Origin: Chara braunii
Taxonomy: Eukaryota; Streptophyta; Charophyceae; Charales; Characeae
NCBI GenBank assembly: GCA_003427395.1
Contig: BFEA01000128.1
Span: 1,415,140-1,479,139, forward strand
DNA length: 64,000 nucleotides
Reading direction: 5' to 3'
A model generated the notes under the pieces. That model did no database searches. It saw nothing but the letters and a program-made list of their open reading frames with translations, and was not told the DNA's origin. The position numbers and the translations under genes are program-made. This document shows, one piece after another, positions 56,034 through 64,000 of the stretch (its first letter is position 1; the number at the start of each line of letters is the position of its first letter).

Positions 56034-56470
56034 ACACCCGTTCGTGCCCCCTTGTGGCATAGGGCCATTGGCACTGTCGTTTTGATTCAATTAGAAGGCC
56101 GAGGATTCGCGGGAAGAGACAGGCTCCAGAGTATAACGTTCGTGCCCTCTTTGTGGCAAAGGGCCATCGACACCGTCGGGTCGATTCGATCAGACGGCCG
56201 ACGGCTCGCTGGAGGAGACATGCTCCAGAGTATATAAGTACGAGTGGCCCCCCTCCTCCATTTTGCATTCTCATTTGTGATTCAGCGTGCGCGTCGGACT
56301 TTAGCGCAGGTCGGATTTTGTTTGCGACGTTTGGTGAGTCAAAGGCAGACCAGCGAAAAACACCCGCTTGTCCCCGCTATCCGGCACTGTGCCATCGCCA
56401 CCGTCGGTTGGACTCGATCGGACGACCATCGATTCCCGCGAGGGGACAAGCTCCACAATATATAAACAGG
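56034..56470 (+). promoter_or_regulatory. Three repeated promoter-like modules with TATA boxes
   Basis: Roughly 100-bp modules share a GTGCC/GTCCC start, GGGCCATCG-CACCGTCGG, GATTCGATC, and GAGAC-AGGCTCCAGAGT-type sequence before TATA. TATA-like strings are TATAAC at 56132, TATATAAG at 56231-56238 and TATATAAA at 56459-56466. The last two are each followed by a GAGTGGGCC/GAGTGGCCC block and CTCCATTTT. The layout resembles a core promoter with duplicated upstream elements, reading right towards the ORFs at 59 kb. Activity is inferred. Confidence 0.55.
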
Positions 56471-56582
56471 AGTGGGCCTTCTTCTCCATTTTCCATTTTT
56501 TCTCTCACTCTCTTGTCGAGTGGCAGAAGAGAGCGAGTGGGGCCAGACGGTGGCAATGTTCCAAGGCGAGGAGCACAGTTGG

Positions 56583-57180
56583 AGCGTGAGTGTTGTGTAG
56601 CCGTGGGCAAGGGATGCACTGGCGTGGTTGTCGTGTTGAACACGACGACCGCCCGTAAACGTCTCATGCCCACGGCTAGCTAGCACCCCGCGTGAGTGTT
56701 GTGCAGTCGTGGGCAAGGGCTGCACTGGTGGTGGTTGTCGTGCTGAACACGACGACCGCCCGTACACGTCTCATGCCCACGGCTAGCTAGCACCCCGCGT
56801 GACTGTTGTGCAGCCGTGGGCAAGGGCTGCATTGACGATGGTTGTCGTGTTGAACACGACGACCGCCCGTACACGTCTCATGCCCACGACTAGCTAGCAC
56901 CCCGCATGAGTGTTGTGTATCCGTGGGCAAGGGCTGCACTGGCGGTGGTTGTCATGTTGAACACGACGACCGCCCGTAAACGTCTCATGCCCACGGCTAG
57001 CTAGCACCCCGTGTGAGTGTTGTGTAGCCGTGGGCAAGGGCTGCATTGGTGGTGGTTGTCGTGTTGAACACGACGACCGCCAGTAAACGTCTCATGTCCA
57101 CGGCTAGCTAGCACCCGGCATGAGTGTTGTATAGTCGCGGGCAAGGGCTTATCTGCTGCACAGGCGTTGGTTGTCATGTT
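56583..57180 (+). repeat. 107-bp tandem array carrying a dyad per unit
   Basis: Five steps of exactly 107 bp separate successive dyads starting near 56630, 56737, 56844, 56951 and 57058; a sixth is at 57173. Each unit reads GTGAGTGTTGTG, CCGTGGGCAAGGGCTGCA, dyad, CGTCTCATGCCCACGGCTAG. GCCGTGGGCA and TGCCCACGGC form a second inverted pair around the dyad. Confidence 0.9.
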
Positions 57181-57184
57181 GGAC

Positions 57185-58126
57185 ACGACGATCGTCCGTC
57201 AATGTCTCACATTCCCATGGTTGTCGTGTCGAGCACGACAACCACCGTCAACGTCTCTTGCCCACTGCGACCTAGAACATAGCCTGAGTGTTGTGTAGCC
57301 TTGGGCAAGGTCTACATAACACGAAGGCAGCACTGTGTTGCTGCTATGCTGGTGGTGGTTGTCGTGTCCAACACGACGACCGTCCATCAATGTGTCATGC
57401 CCACGGTTGTCGTGTTCAACACGATGACCGTCCGTCAATGTCTCATGCCCACTGCTAGCTAGCATGGCTCCTGGAATGAGGCATTGACGGATGATCGTCT
57501 AATGTCGGTGTCTCCTGCAGGGGATGTGTAACACAAAGCCGTTGTGGTTGTCGTGTTCGACACGATGATCTAATGTAGCTCTGGCTGGGAATTAGAGTTT
57601 TAAGGTCGGTCGTAGTGTTGAACACGACAGCCACTGCCAAAACAAGCAACCCATATCCGCTCACTACCAAGTCAGCTAGGACACATTGGTTGTGTAGAGG
57701 ATGCTTCGTTATTTTCGACACTAGGGGTCCCCGTGTCTCTGGCGATGACCGTCCCTCAGGCACTCCGGCCTTGTGCAAGGGATGTCATCATCCCGCTGAG
57801 CACGATCGAGCTTTGGGCGGTTGTCGTGTTGAACACGACGACTGTCCCTCAGGCAATACGGGCTTGTGGAGGGGAGACCGCGGGCACTCCGACCTTTTTC
57901 AATGGACGTCATCGTGTCGAATACGGTCGCCCTTCGGGAGGTTGTCGTGTTCGACACGATGCTGCCCTACCACGCATAAGGCAAGGTCTGCACAGAACTG
58001 AGGAAATAGCTGCTGCAGCGGGGGTGTTTGTTGAAGAACCTTTGGGCGGTTGTCTTGTTCAACACGACGACTTTCATCGGGTCTTTTAACGAATGTCGTC
58101 GTATCGAATACGGTCGCCCTTCGGGA
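57185..58126 (+). repeat. Dyad-rich non-coding region
   Basis: Continues the dyad series in irregular spacing (GTCGTGTCGAGCACGAC 57216, GTCGTGTCCAACACGAC 57361, GTCGTGTTCAACACGAT 57406, GTCGTGTTCGACACGAT 57549, GTCGTGTTGAACACGAC 57823, GTCGTGTTCGACACGAT 57944). The central three bases vary while the arms are kept. Confidence 0.7.
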
Positions 58127-58494
58127 GGTTGTCGCGTTTGACACGATGGTGCCCTTTTTTCACAGGGTTAGGTTTGCACAACATCAGGGCAAGGGATGCT
58201 TCAGCGGGTATGTTTGTCGGGATCAACTCTTGGTCTGTCGGTCGTGGGTGGGTGTTATATTGCCATTGGTCGGAGCAAGGAAGAGAACAACAGTCCCGAC
58301 TACGTCGCCCTTCGGGAGGTTGTCGCGTTTGACACGATGGTGCCTTTTTTTCACAGGGTTAGGTTTGCACAACATCAGGGCAAGGGCTGCTTCAGCGGGT
58401 ATGTTTGTCGGGATCAACACTTGGTCTGTCGGTCGTGGGTGGGTGTTATATTGCCATTGGCCGGAGCAAGGAAGAGAACAACAGTCCCGACTAC
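58127..58494 (+). repeat. Tandem duplication of about 190 bp
   Basis: TTGTCGCGTTTGACACGATG begins both units (about 58130 and 58320). Nearly identical sequence follows through GTTTGCACAACATCAGGGCA to AACAACAGTCCCGACTAC. Each unit starts with a dyad variant. Confidence 0.9.
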
Positions 58495-59128
58495 AGTGAG
58501 TGTTTCATGTGCTTTTGAGTTCTGGATTTCTTACAGACGTATGGGGGGATGCGATAGACTGACTCTCGTTCGCATGTGCAGCTCGTTGGTATGTGAGGTA
58601 TCGGGGCACCGACTGTATTGCGGAAATGGGTCACTTGTTTCGGTTTGGTTTCAGCCTTCAAGGGATCATCTGTTCGACACGACATGTCCCTGTCTCTCTG
58701 CTATAGTGGGGTGTTTGTCATGTTCAACACGACGACCGTCCCTCACGCACTCCGACCGTTTGCAAGGCATGTCATCGTCATATCGAACACAATCGCCCGT
58801 GAGGGGGTTGTCGACGACCGTCCTTTGGGAGCATCGTCGTGCTCGACACAACCGTCCTTTGGGAGCATCGTCGTGCTCGACACAACCGTCCTTTGGGAGC
58901 ATCGTTATGTTCGTTTTCGCATGAGTTGTGTGCTTTTGCTAATTGCTGCCATTGTGGCGTGCAGGGTGCTTCGGAGTCGCGATGGACATCTCACACTAGA
59001 TGACCCCTGCTATTTGGCACGAGCGCTTGGCACACTATTTCCCTCCCAGCGCGTTGCACGTCCGCGGATCTCGATAGTCCACTGCGATCGACGATGCGAG
59101 TACAGGGGACTTCGAGTTTGATCCGTGG

Positions 59129-59878
59129 ATGACAGTCGTCCTGTACATCGATGATCACCTGGACTCCTGGAGAGAGCCTCAGGGGGAGAAGATGGTCAGG
59201 GAGTGCCCATGGGTAAAGGACTATAAGTTCGCTAATATGCTTGCGTGGGGAAGTTATATTCCCGTGCCCCGTGATGTCCCCGGTCCAGTGCAATTGCGTC
59301 ACTTGTATAAAAAGCTAAAATCTGATTGTTATTACAGTCTGCTGGACTGCCAATATGTAAGTGTCTCGCCTCGCACATGGTGTCGTGCGATGAAACAGGA
59401 GTTGCTTGACTGTGCCGGACATTCTGAGTTCCTAAATCGGTATCCTTTGCGATCTCCTGGGCTATCGCCTCGTGCAGTGTCGTACTACTACATCAGATTG
59501 CGTGTGGCAGCGTTCGTCTTCTGCAGGGTCCTTTGTGTTGCGTGTTCGAACAGGAATAAGACCTTGACTGGCGTTGTGGTGTATGTGTCCAGGAACGAGT
59601 TGGAAATGGTTAGAAGAGAGATGATTTTTGTTTAACGAGAAGTTGAAGGGAAATGGGATGTAGTGATTTATGGTAAGGTGCACGATGTCGATGCATGGCG
59701 CGAGATTGAAAAAAAAGTGTCGTATATATGGGATGCTATAGGCAATTCTCTGGTCGGCAGGTCCGGCTTTGTTCGCATGAAATGTATTTTTGTGTTTGCG
59801 GATGACGCTTCCGCCGAGGAACCACAATATTTGACGTTCCGATCGCCAATTAGAACGTTAATGACTACATGGCTATGA
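59129..59878 (+). pseudogene. Unknown protein, ORF interrupted by one in-frame TAA
   Basis: From ATG at 59129 (MTVVLYIDDHLDSWREPQG) 168 codons are open to TAA at 59633. The same frame then stays open for 80 more codons (REVEGKWDVVIYGKVHDVDA to IRTLMTTWL) and ends TGA. The frame is also open upstream to about 59072, next to an AG, so an upstream exon is possible. Composition is protein-like, rich in aromatics and Arg, with paired cysteines (FCRVLCVACSN). I recognise no domain. It follows the promoter modules and dyad arrays. It could be a transposon- or virus-like gene, with the TAA arising from CAA, or two separate ORFs. Confidence 0.45.
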
Positions 59879-60044
59879 CATCTCGTTGTCATCGGTAGAC
59901 CTTCTGCACAGTCGTTAATTTTTTTTTTAGCGACCGTAGATGAAAATGGTTAGACTGCCAGTTTCCCAATTATGTTAGTCGTCTAGCACTTTTGTTGTCA
60001 ATGATTGGAAGTTAGTCAATCTTTCGGTTCAATCAATCAGCTTT

Positions 60045-60225
60045 TGGTTTTCTGTATCTGTGACCTCATGAACAAAATGTTTCGATTTTTTGACTACTGG
60101 TCAAATGTTGTCAATGGTACATGCCTTTGAAGCATTTGGTTTTCTATATCCGTGGTTGAATGAACAAAATGTTCCGATTTCTTGACTGTTGTTCAAATGT
60201 TGTCAATGGTACATGCCTTCATGTT
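60045..60225 (+). repeat. Tandem duplication of about 90 bp
   Basis: ATGAACAAAATGTTTCGATT and TCAAATGTTGTCAATGGTAC recur (60068/60161 and 60102/60193). The flanking 59879-60040 has no recognisable feature. Confidence 0.85.
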
Positions 60226-60439
60226 ACGAACATGGATTTAACTGTCACGTGATGAGGAAGGATTGTAAATGATCGCCCGATGAGTCCTCCTACGTTGGTT
60301 ACTCACGATTGTATATCACGCAGTCGCGTTCGTTATTAACTCCAACATGACGAACGTTCTGGATGTTGCCGCCTCGACGGCTTGGCAAGATGTTGACGTC
60401 CTGTGTGACCGTGTCGACCGAAATCGTGTCGTCGTTGTA

Positions 60440-60980
60440 TGTGTTATGTCTTCAACACGTCGAGGGATTCGTCGTGCTGAAGTCTCGACACCGGAGGGCT
60501 TGTGGGTGGCAGGGATTCGTCGTGTCAAACACGATGATGCTCCTAAGGAGGTTGTTGTCGTGTTCGAGACGACCATCCCGGAGGACGTCGCTGTATGTGT
60601 CCCAACTTCAACACGTCGAAGGATCCGTCGTGTCGAAGCCCCGACACCGAAGGGCTTGTAGGTGTCAGGGATACGTGGTGTCGAACACGATGATGTTGCT
60701 AAGGAGACCGGTATCGTGTTCGACAAGACCATTACCAAAGCGAGGGTGAGTGCGAGGGATTCGTCGTGTTGAACACGACGATGCTTCTTAGGAGGCTGTT
60801 GTCCTGTTTGACATGACAATCCTAGAGGGCGGGTAGGTATCATTGTCCAGAATTACACTGTCGAACATGGCCTAAGAAGAATTGTCAGAAGGGGATTGAT
60901 TGTCGAACACGGCGATGCTTCTTAGGAGGCTGTTAATCTCGCGTGGCGGGTGAGTACCAGGGATTCGCCGTGGGGTATGA
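60440..60980 (+). repeat. Dyad-bearing duplication of about 156 bp and degenerate copies
   Basis: TTCAACACGTCGA-GGATTCGTCGTG begins units at about 60451 and 60607. Each includes CGACACCG-AGGGCTTGT and a TCGTGTCRAACACGATGATG dyad. Further decayed units run to 60980. CCTAAGGAGG/CTTAGGAGG strings follow each dyad. Confidence 0.7.
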
Positions 60981-61040
60981 CACGACGATGTTTCTTAGAA
61001 GGCTGCTGTATCACGGAGGGCGGGTGGATGGCACTGTCCG

Positions 61041-61512
61041 TACAAGCGGTTATCAGGTAGCTGAAAATTCAAGAATGAAAATTTTGAAGTGAGAGTTTTT
61101 GGCAGTTTGAAAATCCTGAATGGTTTTGAAACGGTGAAAGGTCCGAAGACCTTGAAAACCACTTGTTTAGGCAGGCTGAATCCTAAAGTGGTGAAGGGTG
61201 TCCTGAAGTGGTCAAGTGAGTGTTTTGGGCAGTCTGAAATTTTTGAATGGACCTGAAGTGGTGAAAGGTCCGAAGACCATGAAAACCACCCTTCACCACT
61301 TGAGGATGCAGCCTGCCTAAACATATGGTTTTCAGGGTCTTTGGAGTTTTCACCACTTCATGACCATTCAGGATTTTCAGACATGAATGGTCCTGAAGTG
61401 GTGGAAGGTCCGAAGACCCTGAAAACCACCTGTTTAGGCAGGCTGCATCCTGAAGTGGTGAAGGGTGTTCTAAAGTGGTGATGAAAAATACGACTATTGT
61501 TAACCTTCTCTC
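61041..61512 (-). mobile_element. Non-autonomous 8-bp-TSD element (hAT-like), copy 3
   Basis: 472 bp in reverse orientation with the same ends (TACAAGCGGTTATCAGG and TTAACCTTCTCTC). It is flanked by ACTGTCCG and GCTGTCCG (7 of 8 identical). It sits among the dyad-bearing repeats right of the LTR-like copy. Confidence 0.85.
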
Positions 61513-62177
61513 GCTGTCCGGGGTTGTCGTGTCGAACACGATAACACCCTCCTAAGAAATATTGCCCGAAGGGGATTTATCGTGTCCGACACGATGATGC
61601 TGGGACGACAATATTCGAGACAGTGGAGTGGATGCAAATCCATCTCATAAATGAAGGCGTTTCTCATTTATTGTGTTTGCATTGTTGATCGTTTTTTGTT
61701 TGGCAACTTGGCTATTATTAGCTTCTAGTGGTTTATACAGAATAGATGTTGCAGAGAAACAAGGAAAACGCTCAAGGACCAAGAGTTGTGCGAGTGTCGA
61801 GCACTCGCCCAAAAAGTCGAAGCGATCCCCGGTTGGTGGGGTCGAGAAAGAAAAAAGACGCCACGGTTTAAGGCGACTGAGAAAAACCGCTCATCAAGCT
61901 TTGCGATGCTGACGCCTGTGCAGCGAGGTACACCTCTTTCAGGTCAGATGAGTCGCCTTAGAGGATCTGGTCAAAACAGGGAGGTCGCATTGCCTTTCGG
62001 GACGGCGGGGAGTGGTCAAGGGTATGGTGGTCGTGGTGAAGGGTCTGGTGGTCGTTGGCGGAGCTATGCACAAGAGACAGTAGGGCATGCAGGCTCCGCT
62101 GAGAAGTCTGTCCATGGGCTATCCAAGGTTGTGCCCGTCGTTGACTACGAAGACAAATTTTGGATGTTGGACTGGGT

Positions 62178-63149
62178 CAGGGTTGTCACGCGGGGATCCC
62201 CGGAGCCCAAGTCGGGGTAGGGGTTTCACCCCCGGAACCCCGCCGGGGGGCTACCCGNNNNNNNNNNNNNNNNNNNNNNNNNNNNNNNNNNNNNNNNNNN
62301 NNNNNNNNNNNNNNNNNNNNNNNNNNNNNNNNNNNNNNNNNNNNNNNNNNNNNNNNNNNNNNNNNNNNNNNNNNNNNNNNNNNNNNNNNNNNNNNNNNNN
62401 NNNNNNNNNNNNNNNNNNNNNNNNNNNNNNNNNNNNNNNNNNNNNNNNNNNNNNNNNNNNNNNNNNNNNNNNNNNNNNNNNNNNNNNNNNNNNNNNNNNN
62501 NNNNNNNNNNNNNNNNNNNNNNNNNNNNNNNNNNNNNNNNNNNNNNNNNNNNNNNNNNNNNNNNNNNNNNNNNNNNNNNNNNNNNNNNNNNNNNNNNNNN
62601 NNNNNNNNNNNNNNNNNNNNNNNNNNNNNNNNNNNNNNNNNNNNNNNNNNNNNNNNNNNNNNNNNNNNNNNNNNNNNNNNNNNNNNNNNNNNNNNNNNNN
62701 NNNNNNNNNNNNNNNNNNNNNNNNNNNNNNNNNNNNNNNNNNNNNNNNNNNNNNNNNNNNNNNNNNNNNNNNNNNNNNNNNNNNNNNNNNNNNNNNNNNN
62801 NNNNNNNNNNNNNNNNNNNNNNNNNNNNNNNNNNNNNNNNNNNNNNNNNNNNNNNNNNNNNNNNNNNNNNNNNNNNNNNNNNNNNNNNNNNNNNNNNNNN
62901 NNNNNNNNNNNNNNNNNNNNNNNNNNNNNNNNNNNNNNNNNNNNNNNNNNNNNNNNNNNNNNNNNNNNNNNNNNNNNNNNNNNNNNNNNNNNNNNNNNNN
63001 NNNNNNNNNNNNNNNNNNNNNNNNNNNNNNNNNNNNNNNNNNNNNNNNNNNNNNNNNNNNNNNNNNNNNNNNNNNNNGGCCGGAGCCGGGGTTGGGGGCC
63101 CACCCCCGGACCCCCGCCAGGGCCCCGAGGCCGGGGCTCGACAACCTTG
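62178..63149. mobile_element. hAT-like insertion, mostly unsequenced
   Basis: Perfect 8-bp GACTGGGT duplications flank it (62170-62177, 63150-63157). The ends are CAGGGTTGTC and, inward from the right, CAAGGTTGTC. CAGGG-type ends with 8-bp duplications are the hAT signature. Visible sequence is very GC-rich with CACCCCCGGAMCCCCGCC in direct repeat at both sides. That explains the failure to assemble the middle. Confidence 0.82.
62258..63077. other. Assembly gap of 820 N
   Basis: A run of N inside the hAT-like element; its true length is unknown. Other isolated ambiguous bases occur at 1476, 17438, 28848, 28858, in 49870-49910, and at 52642 and 52753-52754. Confidence 1.
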
Positions 63150-64000
63150 GACTGGGTAGGTGATGTTTGGCAGGTTGGTAGTGGTCTTCTTTTTCATGTC
63201 GTCTTACAAGACCAAATCAGACCAATAGGTGGTATAGCGTCTTGATCAAACAGACAACATCTGGTTGCCACTTTCGAGATGACTATGCTCTTGAACGGCA
63301 AAGGCGAGAGAGTTCCTAATGTCAAACATGTTGCTGTCCGACGGAGAAAACGTTATGGATATGGTAAATCGCTCGTGGATCTGTTCAATCTGGATGCAAA
63401 TCAAGAACTAAAATTGCCCGATCTCGTTCAGGTTTTCAACTTCTTCAGCCGGAACAAGATTCAATGTCACGAAGTCGTGGCTCACAAAGATGACACCATG
63501 ACGGAACCAAAAAGTGTGATGTCAGCAACTGCACTAGGACAATGTTTCGGAGCACTCGAAGGGATATCAGTGCGACCAATTGTAGGTGCCATATCGATTC
63601 ACCCGTCAGTGTCCACGCCGCTTGTCCCGAAAGCCGGACAGATCGCTGCGAAGGGACCTGCTCATGCACAGGTTGTGCCGCCACCGCCGAAGAAGATTCC
63701 GCCAATAGCAGTGAAAGAGCCACTTAGCCAATTGCGCGACATTGTGCATTCCTCGAGCATGTGTGGTGCCACTGTGCAAGGATATGACGAGTCTTTGTAT
63801 TTCGGGGATGTGGGGGAAGGGAGCAATGTAGAGAGTACACAAAGCGAAGAGGAAAAGGAAGGTTCGTAGAAGCAAAGTAGGGAAAGTCACAGAGAGGAAG
63901 AAAAGGATAGTGAAAATACTATTAGCGAGAGGGAAGGTCGTCAATGGAGTGACAAGGTCAGGGATGAAGAGGAAGCACGACACTCACACATTCTTGTGGA

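Larger units (their letters stand above)
61673..64000 (+). pseudogene. Unknown large protein, broken by frameshift, insertion and stops
   Basis: First tract: MFALLIVFCLATWLLLASSG, a hydrophobic start resembling a signal or membrane segment, followed by a basic KKSKRS region. Near the A-run at 61850 the frame shifts, then runs through a Gly/Arg-rich stretch (GYGGRGEGSGGRW) to DKFWMLDWV. There a hAT-like element has inserted. Past it, the same frame continues from the duplicated target (LDWVGDVWQVGSGLLFH), through TGA at 63243, MTMLLNGKGERVPNVKHV and a Pro-rich PPPPKKIPP. After TAG at 63867 it stays open to the window edge with a Glu/Arg/Ser-rich tail. No domain is recognised. It could be an unknown mobile-element protein. 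Confidence 0.45.

Noticed and set aside
59129-59878. Non-standard genetic code reading TAA/TAG as Gln
   Set aside because: The H+-PPase exons are fully standard, and element stops also include TGA; point decay by C-to-T change explains all of them.
62087-63245. ORFs over 290 codons spanning the N gap
   Set aside because: Ambiguous bases do not produce stops, so the length is an artefact of the gap.

Overview
The window is nuclear DNA from a eukaryote with a large, repeat-rich genome. The one clearly conserved host gene is a plant-type, potassium-dependent vacuolar proton-pumping pyrophosphatase (H+-PPase) on the minus strand. Its exons are separated by introns of about 14.5 kb, 1.5 kb and more than 9.8 kb. 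Dense A-tailed SINEs, MITEs, U6/U2 snRNA retropseudogenes, a LINE and very long LTR-like repeats surround it. A streptophyte is the best fit; a charophyte alga such as Chara is plausible but is inference only.

Region 1 (1-28.9 kb) is the H+-PPase locus. Three coding exons were placed to the base: 27925-27101, 12644-11871 and 10361-9847. All have GT/AG borders and intact phase, giving 704 codons plus a split Trp codon. The last roughly 65-75 residues of the family are not found, so the final exon probably lies left of the window. The introns hold at least four SINE families. They also hold a Tourist/Harbinger-like MITE with TTA target duplications, a perfect 42-bp-arm hairpin MITE with TA duplications, foldback clusters, two U6 pseudogenes, microsatellites and a 54-bp poly-G run.

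Region 2 (28.9-35.5 kb) carries a SINE with clear target duplications, a 3'-truncated A-tailed U2 pseudogene and a decayed LINE (ORF1 plus the endonuclease half of ORF2). The LINE was struck twice by a short non-autonomous DNA transposon, each time leaving a perfect 8-bp target duplication.

Region 3 (35.5-64 kb) has no recognised host gene. Two diverged, same-orientation LTR-like repeats of about 6.8 and 8.3 kb occupy 35578-42423 and 47667-55964. The first abuts a 19-nt match to the 3' end of plant tRNA-Asp. Each contains an array of small hairpins whose stem arms change together from unit to unit, while the loop sequence differs between the two copies. Outside these repeats, a 17-bp dyad (GTCGTGTTGAACACGAC and variants) recurs roughly 40 times from 44.9 to 61.6 kb. 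The right end adds three promoter-like modules with TATA boxes, a 107-bp tandem array and two unrecognised ORF tracts. Those tracts are broken only by single stops, by one frameshift and by a hAT-like insertion that contains an 820-N gap. The most likely candidate for an undescribed system is this dyad/promoter/ORF assembly together with the covarying hairpin arrays.
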